From Hippophae tibetana (taxonomy: Eukaryota; Streptophyta; Magnoliopsida; Rosales; Elaeagnaceae), in contig CM072810.1 of NCBI GenBank assembly GCA_037013495.1, positions 52,190,843 through 52,254,842 of the forward strand: a DNA stretch of 64,000 nucleotides. The letters run 5' to 3'. The position numbers and the translations under genes are program-made. The first letter of the stretch is position 1, and every line of letters begins with the position of its first letter. Under the pieces are notes generated by a model that saw only the letters and a program-made list of their open reading frames with translations, had not been told where the DNA came from and searched no databases. Below, one piece after another: positions 1 through 12,168 of this stretch.

Positions 1-43
1 CTTAATCCTCGTTCAAAGCTCACAACAAGTCACGAGGATGTTA

Positions 44-56
44 CCCCCCGTGCACG
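44..56. repeat. C-tract joined to CGTGCACG palindrome (example copy)
   Basis: Six C at 44-49 run into CGTGCACG at 49-56, an 8-bp palindrome. Tract length varies by type: C5 before ATGCACG, C6, C7, and up to 18 C in the 4174-bp unit. Length changes here are the main reason that reading frames and monomer lengths shift. Confidence 0.92.
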
Positions 57-62
57 ACACAA

Positions 63-77
63 GTCATTCTAAATGAC
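63..77. repeat. Short hairpin element (example copy)
   Basis: GTCATT and AATGAC form a 6-bp perfect inverted repeat around the 3-base loop CTA. It is intact in nearly all monomers read. It is disrupted in q1 (GTCAGTCTAAATGAC), in GTCAATCTAAATGAC copies near 39870 and 44930, and in the CATTGTAAATGTCAC type after 59 kb. Confidence 0.9.
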
Positions 78-423
78 ACTTGGAAACAACATAGAAAGGT
101 TACCCACAACAACAAACCCAGGGATGGTACTTACATCGGTTGCACCATTCCGTCTCTTGTAAGCGAACTTCACATCGAACTTGTGCTTTTATGGGATACA
201 AATTCGGAGATCATGTTTTGATACCAAACATAGGAAAATAGCTAATCCTTCCTTCCTAAAGCATAAGCTTTCAATACGGGACGCATGAACTATCACCCTT
301 AATCCCCGTTCAAAGCTCACAACAAGTCACGAGGATGTTACCCCCCCGTGCACGACACAAGTCATTCTAAATGACACTCGGAAACAACAAGGAAAGGTTA
401 CCCACAACAACGAACCCAGGGAT

Positions 424-437
424 GGTACTTACCTCGG
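424..437 (-). other. Splice-donor-like motif on the minus strand (example copy)
   Basis: The minus strand reads CCGAGGTAAGTACC, which holds GAG|GTAAGT, close to the eukaryotic 5' splice-site consensus. It recurs in most monomers outside the 1183-bp HOR. I see no exon, so this is a sequence resemblance and not a claimed splice site. Confidence 0.45.
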
Positions 438-554
438 TTGCATCATTGCGTCTCTTGTAAGCAAACTTCACCTCTAAGTTGTGCTTTTATGGGATACAAA
501 TCGGAGATCATGTTTTGATACCAAACATAGGAAAATAGCTAATCCTTCCTTCCT

Positions 555-568
555 AAAGCTTAAGCTTT
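555..568. repeat. 14-bp perfect palindrome with two HindIII sites (example copy)
   Basis: AAAGCTTAAGCTTT equals its own reverse complement. It contains two AAGCTT (HindIII) sites and a central CTTAAG (AflII). It sits near phase 258-271 of most monomers. T2-like monomers break it with GCGTAAG, T4 with AAGATTAAG, and many right-domain types with GCTTCCCAT. HindIII digestion would be expected to give a ladder based on about 297 bp. Confidence 0.95.
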
Positions 569-3366
569 CAATACGGGACGCTTGAACTGTCACCCTTAAT
601 CCTCTTTCAAAGCTCACAACAAGTCACGAGGATGTTACCCCCCCGTGCACGACACAAGTCATTCTAAATGACACTTGGAAACAACAAGGAAAGGTTACCC
701 ACAACAACGAACCCAGGGATGGTACTTACCTCGGTTGCATCATTCCGTCTCTTTTAAGCGAACTTTACCTCGAACTTGTGCTTTTATGGGACACAAACCT
801 GAGATCATGTTTTGATACCAAACATAGGAAAATAGCTAATCCTTCCTTCCAAAAGATTAAGCTTTCAATACGGGACGCTTGAACTGTCACCCTTAATCCT
901 CGTTCAAAAATCACACCAAGTCACGAGGATGTTACCCCCCATGCACGACACAAGTCATTCTAAATGACACTTGGAAACAACATAGAAAGGTTACCCACAA
1001 CAACGAACCCAGGGATGGTACTTACCTCGGTTGCATCATTCCGTCTCTTGTAAGCGAACTTCACCTCTAATTTGTGCTTTTATGGGATACAAATCGGAGA
1101 TCATGTTTTGATACCAAACATAGGAAAATAGTTAATCCTTCCTTCCTAAAGCTTAAGCTTTAAATATGGGACGCTTGAACTGTCACCCTTAATCCTCGTT
1201 CAAAGCTCACAACAAGTCACGAGGATGTTACCCCCCGTGCACGACACAAGTCATTCTAAATGACACTTGGAAACAACATAGAAAGGTTACCCACAACAAC
1301 AAACCCAGGGATGGTACTTACCTCGGTTGCACCATTCCGTCTCTTGTAAGCGAACTTCACATCGAACTTGTGCTTTTATGGGATACAAATTCGGAGATCA
1401 TGTTTTGATACCAAACATAGGAAAATAGCTAATCCTTCCTTCCTAAAGCTTAAGCTTTCAATACGGGACGCTTGCACTGTCACCCTTAATCCTCGTTCAA
1501 AGCTCACAACAAGTCACGAGGATGTTACCCCCCCGTGCACGACACAAGTCATTCTAAATGACACTCGGAAACAACAAGGAAAGGTTACCCACAACAACGA
1601 ACCCAGGGATGGTACTTACCTCGGTTGCATCATTCCGTCTCTTGTAAGCGAACTTCACATCGAACTTGTGCTTTTATGGGACACAAACCTGAAATCATGT
1701 TTTGATACCAAACATAGGAAAATAGCTAATCCTTCCTTCCTAAAGCGTAAGCTTTCAATACGGGACGCTTGAACTGCCACCCTTAATCCCCGTTCAAAGC
1801 TCACAACAAGTCACGAGGATGTTACCCCCCCGTGCACGACACAAGTCATTCTAAATGACACTCGGAAACAACAAGGAAAGGTTACCCACAACAACGAACC
1901 CAGGGATGGTACTTACCTCGGTTGCATCATTCCGTCTCTTGTAAGCAAACTTCACCTCTAAGTTGTGCTTTTATGGGATACAAATCGGAGATCATGTTTT
2001 GATACCAAACATAGGAAAATAGCTAAATCTTCCTTCCTAAAGCTTAAGCTTTCAATACGGGACGCTTGAACTGTCACCCTTAATCCTCGTTCAAAGCTCA
2101 CAACAAGTCACGAGGATGTTACCCCCCCGTGCACGACACAAGTCATTCTAAATGACACTTGGAAACAACAAGGAAAGGTTACCCACAACAACGAACCCAG
2201 GGATGGTACTTACCTCGGTTGCATCATTCCGTCTCTTGTAAGCGAACTTTACCTCGAACTTGTGCTTTTATGGGACACAAACCTGAGATCATGTTTTGAT
2301 ACCAAACATAGGAAAATAGCTAATCCTTCCTTCCAAAAGATTAAGCTTTCAATACGGGACGCTTGAACTGTCACCCTTAATCCTCGTTCAAAACTCACAC
2401 CAAGTCACGAGGATGTTACCCCCCATGCACGACACAAGTCATTCTAAATGACACTTGGGAACAACATAGAAAGGTTACCCACAACAACGAACCTAGGGAT
2501 GGTACTTACCTCGGTTGCATCATTCCGTCTCTTGTAAGCGAACTTCACCTCTAATTTGTGCTTTTATGGGATACAAATCGGAGATCATGTTTTGATACCA
2601 AACATAGGAAAATAGTTAATCCTTCCTTCCTAAAGCTTAAGCTTTAAATACGGGACGCTTGAACTGTCACCCTTAATCCTCGTTCAAAGCTCACAACAAG
2701 TCACGAGGATGTTACCCCCCGTGCACGACACAAGTCATTCTAAATGACACTTGGAAACAACATAGAAAGGTTACCCACAACAACAAACCCAGGGATAGTA
2801 CTTACATCGGTTGCATCATTCCGTCTCTTGTAAGCGAACTTCACATCGAACTTGTGCTTTTATGGGATACAAATTCGGAGATCATGTTTTGATACCAAAC
2901 ATAGGAAAATAGCTAATCCTTCCTTCCTAAAGCTTAAGCCTTCAATACGGGACGCTTGAACTGTCACCCTTAATCCTCGTTCAAAGCTCACAACAAGTCA
3001 CGAGGATGTTACCCCCCCGTGCACGACACAAGTCATTCTAAATGACACTTGGAAACAACAAGGAAAGGTTACCCACAACAACGAACCCAGGGATGGTACT
3101 TACCTCGGTTGCATCATTCCGTCTCTTGTAAGCGAACTTTACCTCGAACTTGTGCTTTTATGGGACACAAACCTGAGATCATGTTTTGATACCAAACATA
3201 GGAAAATAGCTAATCCTTCCTTCCAAAAGATTAAGCTTTCAATACGGGACGCTTGAACTGTCACCCTTAATCCTCGTTCAAAAATCACACCAAGTCACGA
3301 GGATGTTACCCCCCATGCACGACACAAGTCATTCTAAATGACACTTGGAAACAACATAGAAAGGTT

Positions 3367-6037
3367 ACCCACAACAACGAACCCAGGGATGGTACTTACC
3401 TCGGTTGCATCATTGCGTCTCTTGTAAGCAAACTTCACCTCTAAGTTGTGCTTTTATGGGATACAAATCGGAGATCATGTTTTGATACCAAACATAGGAA
3501 AATAGCTAATCCTTCCTTCCTAAAGCTTAAGCTTTCAATACGGGACGCTTGAACTGTCACCCTTAATCCTCTTTCAAAGCTCACAACAAGTCACGAGGAT
3601 GTTACCCCCCCGTGCACGACACAAGTCATTCTAAATGACACTTGGAAACAACAAGGAAAGGTTACCCACAACAACGAACCCAGGGATGGTACTTACCTCG
3701 GTTGCATCATTCCGTCTCTTGTAAGCGAACTTTACCTCGAACTTGTGCTTTTATGGGACACAAACCTGAGATCATGTTTTGATACCAAACATAGGAAAAT
3801 AGCTAATCCTTCCTTCCAAAAGATTAAGCTTTCAATACGGGACGCTTGAACTGTCACCCTTAATCCTCGTTCAAAAATCACACCAAGTCACGAGGATGTT
3901 ACCCCCCATGCACGACACAAGTCATTCTAAATGACACTTGGAAACAACATAGAAAGGTTACCCACAACAACGAACCCAGGGATGGTATTTACCTCGGTTG
4001 CATCATTCCGTCTCTTGTAAGCGAACTTCACCTCTAATTTGTGCTTTTATGGGATACAAATCGGAGATCATGTTTTGATACCAAACATAGGAAAATAGTT
4101 AATCCTTCCTTCCTAAAGCTTAAGCTTTAAATATGGGACGCTTGAACTGTCACCCTTAATCCTCGTTCAAAGCTCACAACAAGTCACGAGGATGTTACCC
4201 CCCGTGCACGACACAAGTCATTCTAAATGACACTTGGAAACAACATAGAAAGGTTACCCACAACAACAAACCCAGGGATGGTACTTACCTCGGTTGCATC
4301 ATTCCGTCTCTTGTAAGCGAACTTCACATCGAACTTGTGCTTTTATGGGATACAAATTCGGAGATCATGTTTTGATACCAAACATAGGAAAATAGCTAAT
4401 CCTTCCTTCCTAAACCTTAAGCTTTCAATACGGGACGCTTGCACTGTCACCCTTAATCCTCGTTCAAAGCTCACAACAAGTCACGAGGATGTTACCCCCC
4501 CGTGCACGACACAAGTCATTCTAAATGACACTCGGAAACAACAAGGAAAGGTTACCCACAACAACGAACCCAGGGATGGTACTTACCTCGGTTGCATCAT
4601 TCCGTCTCTTGTAAGCGAACTTCACATCGAACTTGTGCTTTTATGGGACACAAACCTGAGATCATGTTTTGATACCAAACATAGGAAAATAGCTAATCCT
4701 TCCTTCCTAAAGCGTAAGCTTTCAATACGGGACGCTTGAACTGCCACCCTTAATCCCCGTTCAAAGCTCACAACAAGTCACGAGGATGTTACCCCCCCGT
4801 GCACGACACAAGTCATTCTAAATGACACTCGGAAACAACAAGGAAAGGTTACCCACAACAACGAACCCAGGGATGGTACTTACCTCGGTTGCATCATTCC
4901 GTCTCTTGTAAGCAAACTTCACCTCTAAGTTGTGCTTTTATGGGATACAAATCGGAGATCATGTTTTGATACCAAACATAGGAAAATAGCTAAATCTTCC
5001 TTCCTAAAGCTTAAGCTTTCAATACGGGACGCTTGAACTGTCACCCTTAATCCTCGTTCAAAGCTCACAACAAGTCACGAGGATGTTACCCCCCCGTGCA
5101 CGACACAAGTCATTCTAAATGACACTTGGAAACAACAAGGAAAGGTTACCCACAACAACGAACCCAGGGATGGTACTTACCTCGGTTGCATCATTCCGTC
5201 TCTTGTAAGCGAACTTTACCTCGAACTTGTGCTTTTATGGGACACAAACCTGAGATCATGTTTTGATACCAAACATAGGAAAATAGCTAATCCTTCCTTC
5301 CAAAAGATTAAGCTTTCAATACGGGACGCTTGAACTGTCACCCTTAATCCTCGTTCAAAACTCACACCAAGTCACGAGGATGTTACCCCCCATGCACGAC
5401 ACAAGTCATTCTAAATGACACTTGGGAACAACATAGAAAGGTTACCCACAACAACGAACCCAGGGATGGTACTTACCTCGGTTGCATCATTCCGTCTCTT
5501 GTAAGCGAACTTCACCTCTAATTTGTGCTTTTATGGGATACAAATCGGAGATCATGTTTTGATACCAAACATAGGAAAATAGTTAATCCTTCCTTCCTAA
5601 AGCTTAAGCTTTAAATACGGGACGCTTGAACTGTCACCCTTAATCCTCGTTCAAAGCTCACAACAAGTCACGAGGATGTTACCCCCCGTGCACGACACAA
5701 GTCATTCTAAATGACACTTGGAAACAACATAGAAAGGTTACCCACAACAACAAACCCAGGGATAGTACTTACCTCGGTTGCATCATTCCGTCTCTTGTAA
5801 GCGAACTTCACATCGAACTTGTGCTTTTATGGGATACAAATTCGGAGATCATGTTTTGATACCAAACATAGGAAAATAGCTAATCCTTCCTTCCTAAAGC
5901 TTAAGCCTTCAATACGGGACGCTTGAACTGTCACCCTTAATCCTCGTTCAAAGCTCACAACAAGTCACGAGGATGTTACCCCCCCGTGCACGACACAAGT
6001 CATTCTAAATGACACTCGGAAACAACAAGGAAAGGTT
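3367..6037 (+). repeat. Duplication unit, copy 2 (nine monomers to the next copy)
   Basis: This is the second member of the CATTGCGTCTC-marked series (3411). It follows copy 1 directly and carries the same type order and the same private variants. It differs by a few bases, such as GATGGTATTTACC near 3985 and CCTAAACCTTAAG near 4411. The next marker lies 2671 bp on, so this copy is one monomer shorter than copy 1. Confidence 0.78.
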
Positions 6038-8115
6038 ACCCACAACAACGAACCCAGGGATGGTACTTACCTCGGTTGCATCATTGCGTCTCTTGTAAGC
6101 AAACTTCACCTCTAAGTTGTGCTTTTATGGGATACAAATCGGAGATCATGTTTTGATACCAAACATAGGAAAATAGCTAATCCTTCCTTCCTAAAGCTTA
6201 AGCTTTCAAGACGGGACGCTTGAACTGTCACCCTTAATCCTCTTTCAAAGCTCACAACAAGTCACGAGGATGTTACCCCCCCGTGCACGACACAAGTCAT
6301 TCTAAATGACACTTGGAAACAACAAGGAAAGGTTACCCACAACAACGAACCCAGGGATGGTACTTACCTCGGTTGCATCATTCCGTCTCTTGTAAGCGAA
6401 CTTTACCTCGAACTTGTGCTTTTATGGGACACAAACCTGAGATCATGTTTTGATACCAAACATAGGAAAATAGCTAATCCTTCCTTCCAAAAGATTAAGC
6501 TTTCAATACGGGACGCTTGAACTGTCACCCTTAATCCTCGTTCAAAAATCACACCAAGTCACGAGGATGTTACCCCCCATGCACGACACAAGTCATTCTA
6601 AATGACACTTGGAAACAACATAGAAAGGTTACCCACAACAACGAACCCAGGGATGGTACTTACCTCGGTTGCATCATTCCGTCTCTTGTAAGCGAACTTC
6701 ACCTCTAATTTGTGCTTTTATGGGATACAAATCGGAGATCATGTTTTGATACCAAACATAGGAAAATAGTTAATCCTTCCTTCCTAAAGCTTAAGCTTTA
6801 AATATGGGACGCTTGAACTGTCACCCTTAATCCTCGTTCAAAGCTCACAACAAGTCACGAGGATGTTACCCCCCGTGCACGACACAAGTCATTCTAAATG
6901 ACACTTGGAAACAACATAGAAAGGTTACCCACAACAACAAACCCAGGGATGGTACTTACCTCGGTTGCATCATTCCGTCTCTTGTAAGCGAACTTCACAT
7001 CGAACTTGTGCTTTTATGGGATACAAATTCGGAGATCATGTTTTGATACCAAACATAGGAAAATAGCTAATCCTTCCTTCCTAAAGCTTAAGCTTTCAAT
7101 ACGGGACGCTTGCACTGTCACCCTTAATCCTCGTTCAAAGCTCACAACAAGTCACGAGGATGTTACCCCCCCGTGCACGACACAAGTCATTCTAAATGAC
7201 ACTCGGAAACAACAAGGAAAGGTTACCCACAACAACGAACCCAGGGATGGTACTTACCTCGGTTGCATCATTCCGTCTCTTGTAAGCGAACTTCACATCG
7301 AACTTGTGCTTTTATGGGACACAAACCTGAGATCATGTTTTGATACCAAACATAGGAAAATAGCTAATCCTTCCTTCCTAAAGCGTAAGCTTTCAATACG
7401 GGACGCTTGAACTGCCACCCTTAATCCCCGTTCAAAGCTCACAACAAGTCACGAGGATGTTACCCCCCCGTGCACGACACAAGTCATTCTAAATGACACT
7501 CGGAAACAACAAGGAAAGGTTACCCACAACAACGAACCCAGGGATGGTACTTACCTCGGTTGCATCATTCCGTCTCTTGTAAGCGAACTTCACATCGAAC
7601 TTGTGCTTTTATGGGACACAAACCTGAGATCATGTTTTGATACCAAACATAGGAAAATAGCTAATCCTTCCTTCCTAAAGCGTAAGCTTTCAATACGGGA
7701 CGCTTGAACTGCCACCCTTAATCCCCGTTCAAAGCTCACAACAAGTCACGAGGATGTTACCCCCCCGTGTACGACACAAGTCATTCTAAATGACACTCGG
7801 AAACAACAAGGAAAGGTTACCCACAACAACGAACCCAGGGATGGTACTTACCTCGGTTGCATCATTCCGTCTCTTGTAAGCAAACTTCACCTCTAAGTTG
7901 TGCTTTTATGGGATACAAATCGGAGATCATGTTTTGATACCAAACATAGGAAAATAGCTAATCCTTCCTTCCTAAAGCTTAAGCTTTCAATACGGGACGC
8001 TTGAGCTGTCACCCTTAATCCTCGTTCAAAGCTCACAACAAGTCACGAGGATGTTACCCCCCCGTGCACGACACAAGTCATTCTAAATGACACTCGGAAA
8101 CAACAAGGAAAGGTT
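6038..8115 (+). repeat. Duplication unit, copy 3 (seven monomers to the next marker)
   Basis: The marker CATTGCGTCTC lies at 6082 and again at 8160, 2078 bp apart. The copy opens with the shared order T3-T4-T5-T1-T2 and carries CAAGACGGG, also seen after 8160. It then departs into extra T2 and T3 monomers. The homology that starts at 8160 continues only to about 8465, where a T4 monomer becomes T3. Confidence 0.72.
7123..7950 (+). repeat. T2-T2-T3 block, copy 1 (1485-bp spacing)
   Basis: Two successive T2 monomers are followed by a T3 monomer carrying the rare GTGTACGAC variant (GTGT at 7767). The same block returns at 8608-9435 with GTGT at 9252, exactly 1485 bp away. The two copies stay alike until the T3 monomer end, where one reads CTAATCCTTCC and the other CTAAATCTTCC. 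Confidence 0.8.
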
Positions 8116-8607
8116 ACCCACAACAACGAACCCAGGGATGGTACTTACCTCGGTTGCATCATTGCGTCTCTTGTAAGCAAACTTCACCTCTAAGTTGTGC
8201 TTTTATGGGATACAAATCGGAGATCATGTTTTGATACCAAACATAGGAAAATAGCTAATCCTTCCTTCCTAAAGCTTAAGCTTTCAAGACGGGACGCTTG
8301 AACTGTCACCCTTAATCCTCTTTCAAAGCTCACAACAAGTCACGAGGATGTTACCCCCCCGTGCACGACACAAGTCATTCTAAATGACACTTGGAAACAA
8401 CAAGGAAAGGTTACCCACAACAACGAACCCAGGGATGGTACTTACCTCGGTTGCATCATTCCGTCTCTTGTAAGCAAACTTCACCTCTAAGTTGTGCTTT
8501 TATGGGATACAAATCGGAGATCATGTTTTGATACCAAACATAGGAAAATAGCTAATCCTTCCTTCCTAAAGCTTAAGCTTTCAATACGGGACGCTTGAGC
8601 TGTCACC

Positions 8608-9435
8608 CTTAATCCTCGTTCAAAGCTCACAACAAGTCACGAGGATGTTACCCCCCCGTGCACGACACAAGTCATTCTAAATGACACTCGGAAACAACAA
8701 GGAAAGGTTACCCACAACAACGAACCCAGGGATGGTACTTACCTCGGTTGCATCATTCCGTCTCTTGTAAGCGAACTTCACATCGAACTTGTGCTTTTAT
8801 GGGACACAAACCTGAGATCATGTTTTGATACCAAACATAGGAAAATAGCTAATCCTTCCTTCCTAAAGCGTAAGCTTTCAATACGGGACGCTTGAACTGC
8901 CACCCTTAATCCCCGTTCAAAGCTCACAACAAGTCACGAGGATGTTACCCCCCCGTGCACGACACAAGTCATTCTAAATGACACTCGGAAACAACAAGGA
9001 AAGGTTACCCACAACAACGAACCCAGGGATGGTACTTACCTCGGTTGCATCATTCCGTCTCTTGTAAGCGAACTTCACATCGAACTTGTGCTTTTATGGG
9101 ACACAAACCTGAGATCATGTTTTGATACCAAACATAGGAAAATAGCTAATCCTTCCTTCCTAAAGCGTAAGCTTTCAATACGGGACGCTTGAACTGCCAC
9201 CCTTAATCCCCGTTCAAAGCTCACAACAAGTCACGAGGATGTTACCCCCCCGTGTACGACACAAGTCATTCTAAATGACACTCGGAAACAACAAGGAAAG
9301 GTTACCCACAACAACGAACCCAGGGATGGTACTTACCTCGGTTGCATCATTCCGTCTCTTGTAAGCAAACTTCACCTCTAAGTTGTGCTTTTATGGGATA
9401 CAAATCGGAGATCATGTTTTGATACCAAACATAGG
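8608..9435 (+). repeat. T2-T2-T3 block, copy 2
   Basis: This partner of the block at 7123-7950 shares the GTGTACGAC variant at 1485-bp spacing, five monomers. Between the two blocks lie two T3 monomers with GAGCTGTC endings spaced 594 bp apart, itself a two-monomer duplication. Confidence 0.8.
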
Positions 9436-9498
9436 AAAATAGCTAAATCTTCCTTCCTAAAGCTTAAGCTTTCAATACGGGACGCTTGAACTGTCACC

Positions 9499-11575
9499 CT
9501 TAATCCTCGTTCAAAGCTCACAACAAGTCACGAGGATGTTACCCCCCCGTGCACGACACAAGTCATTCTAAATGACACTTGGAAACAACAAGGAAAGGTT
9601 ACCCACAACAACGAACCCAGGGATGGTACTTACCTCGGTTGCATCATTCCGTCTCTTGTAAGCGAACTTTACCTCGAACTTGTGCTTTTATGGGACACAA
9701 ACCTGAGATCATGTTTTGATACCAAACATAGGAAAATAGCTAATCCTTCCTTCCAAAAGATTAAGCTTTCAATACGGGACGCTTGAACTGTCACCCTTAA
9801 TCCTCGTTCAAAACTCACACCAAGTCACGAGGATGTTACCCCCCATGCACGACACAAGTCATTCTAAATGACACTTGGGAACAACATAGAAAGGTTACCC
9901 ACAACAACGAACCCAGGGATGGTACTTACCTCGGTTGCATCATTCCGTCTCTTGTAATCGAACTTCACCTCTAATTTTTGCTTTTATGGGATACAAATCG
10001 GAGATCATGTTTTGATACCAAACATAGGAAAATAGTTAATCCTTCCTTCCTAAAGCTTAAGCTTTAAATACGGGACGCTTGAACTGTCACCCTTAATCCT
10101 CGTTCAAAGCTCACAACAAGTCACGAGGATGTTACCCCCCGTGCACGACACAAGTCATTCTAAATGACACTTGGAAACAACATAGAAAGGTTACCCACAA
10201 CAACAAACCGAGGGATAGTACTTACCTCGGTTGCATCATTCCGTCTCTTGTAAGCGAACTTCACATCGAACTTGTGCTTTTATGGGATACAAATTCGGAG
10301 ATCATGTTTTGATACCAAACATAGGAAAATAGCTAATCCTTCCTTCCTAAAGCTTAAGCCTTCAATACGGGACGCTTGAACTGTCACCCTTAATCCTCGT
10401 TCAAAGCTCACAACAAGTCACGAGGATGTTACCCCCCCGTGCACGACACAAGTCATTCTAAATGACACTCGGAAACAACAAGGAAAGGTTACCCACAACA
10501 ACGAACCCAGGGATGGTACTTACCTCGGTTGCATCATTCCGTCTCTTGTAAGCGAACTTCACATCGAACTTGTGCTTTTATGGGACACAAACCTGAGATC
10601 ATGTTTTGATACCAAACATAGGAAAATAGCTAATCCTTCCTTCCTAAAGCGTAAGCTTTCAATACGGGACGCTTGAACTGCCACCCTTAATCCCCGTTCA
10701 AAGCTCACAACAAGTCACGAGGATGTTACCCCCCCGTGCACGACACAAGTCATTCTAAATGACACTCGGAAACAACAAGGAAAGGTTACCCACAACAACG
10801 AACCCAGGGATGGTACTTACCTCGGTTGCATCATTCCGTCTCTTGTAAGCAAACCTCACCTCTAAGTTGTGCTTTTATGGGATACAAATCGGAGATCATG
10901 TTTTGATACCAAACATAGGAAAATAGCTAAATCTTCCTTCCTAAAGCTTAAGCTTTCAATACGGGACGCTTGAACTGTCACCCTTAATCCTCGTTCAAAG
11001 CTCACAACAAGTCACGAGGATGTTACCCCCCCGTGCACGACACAAGTCATTCTAAATGACACTTGGAAACAACAAGGAAAGGTTACCCACAACAACGAAC
11101 CCAGGGATGGTACTTACCTCGGTTGCATCATTCCGTCTATTGTAAGCGAACTTTACCTCGAACTTGTGCTTTTATGGGACACAAACCTGAGATCATGTTT
11201 TGATACCAAACATAGGAAAATAGCTAATCCTTCCTTCCAAAAGATTAAGCTTTCAATACGGGACGCTTGAACTGTCACCCTTAATCCTCGTTCAAAACTC
11301 ACACCAAGTCACGAGGATGTTACCCCCCATGCACGACACAAGTCATTCTAAATGACACTTGGAAACAACATAGAAAGGTTACCCACCACAACGAACCCAG
11401 GGATGGTACTTACCTCGGTTGCATCATTCCGTCTCTTGTAAGCGAACTTTACCTCTAATTTGTGCTTTTATGGGATACAAATCGGAGATCATGTTTTGAT
11501 ACCAAACATAGGAAAATAGTTAATCCTTCCTTTTTAAAGCTTAAGCTTTAAATACGGGACGCTTGAACTGTCACC
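9499..11575 (+). repeat. 2.08-kb seven-monomer segment, copy 1 (2670-bp spacing)
   Basis: The order is T4-T5-T1-T2-T3-T4-T5. The private variants AAACCTCACC (10851) and TTTTTAAAGC (about 11530) recur 2670 bp downstream, at 13521 and about 14200. AAACCTCACC appears a third time at 17695, inside the 4174-bp duplication. Between the two segments, at 11576-12168, lie a T4 and a T5-3 hybrid monomer. They carry GTACACGAC and TTTCATCATTACG. Confidence 0.78.
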
Positions 11576-12168
11576 CTTAATCCTCGTTCAAAGCTCACAA
11601 CAAGTCACGAGGATGTTACCCCCCGTACACGACACAAGTCATTCTAAATGACACTTGGAAACAACAAGGAAAGGTTACCCACAACAACGAACCCAGGGAT
11701 GGTACTTACCTCGGTTGCATCATTCCGTCTCTTGTAAGCGAACTTTACCTCGAACTTGTGCTTTTATGGGACACAAACCTGAGATCATGTTTTGATACCA
11801 AACATAGGAAAATAGCTAATCCTTCCTTCCAAAAGATTAAGCTTTCAATACGGGACGCTTGAACTGTCACCCTTAATCCTCGTTCAAAACTCACACCAAG
11901 TCACGAGGATGTTACCCCCCATGCACGACACAAGTCATTCTAAATGACACTTGGAAACAACATAGAAAGGTTACCCACAACAACGAACCCAGGGATGGTA
12001 CTTACCTCGGTTTCATCATTACGTATCTTGTAAGCGAACTTCACCTCTAAGTTGTGCTTTTATGGGATACAAATCGGAGATCATGTTTTGATACCAAACA
12101 TAGGAAAAATAGCTAATCCTTCCTTCCTAAAGCTTAAGCTTTCAATACGGGACGCTTGAACTGTCACC

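Larger units (their letters stand above)
1..297 (+). repeat. Representative monomer with its landmarks
   Basis: This first copy serves as a map; positions 1-297 can be used as monomer phase. Landmarks are the CTTAATCC start at 1, a CACGAGG segment at 31, a C-tract at 44-49, the CGTGCACG palindrome at 49-56, the GTCATT-CTA-AATGAC hairpin at 63-77, and an AC-rich stretch at about 98-120. These are followed by CTCTTGTAAGCG at about 154, ATGGGATACAAAT at about 191, an A-rich stretch at about 220-240, a pyrimidine tract CCTTCCTTCC at about 247, and the HindIII palindrome region at about 258-271. In this copy that palindrome is altered to GCATAAG. ACGGGACGC follows near the end. No promoter, tRNA, rRNA or protein domain is recognisable in it. 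Confidence 0.95.
400..3366 (+). repeat. 2967-bp (10-monomer) duplication unit, copy 1
   Basis: The rare variant CATTGCGTCTC starts at 444 and recurs at 3411, exactly 2967 bp later. Other private variants keep the same spacing: the CTCTTTC start, ATATGGG, TTGCACTG (stop-loss variant), CTTGGGAAC, GATAGTAC and TAAGCCTTC. The left edge is approximate, because it lies in sequence common to the flanking types. The unit ends where a T5 monomer switches to T3 in mid-monomer. Confidence 0.8.

Noticed and set aside
560..585. CENP-B box in CTTTCAATACGGGACGC
   Set aside because: TTC and CGGG are only 7 bases apart, while the CENP-B core (TTCG, four bases, A, two bases, CGGG) needs 11. The G after TTC is also missing.
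1368..7410. Three 134-codon open frames (1368, 4335, 7006) as protein genes
   Set aside because: They start at TTG and lie wholly in satellite monomers. They differ from closed neighbours by one stop-loss base and recur only because the block was duplicated. No domain, signal peptide or gene context is seen.
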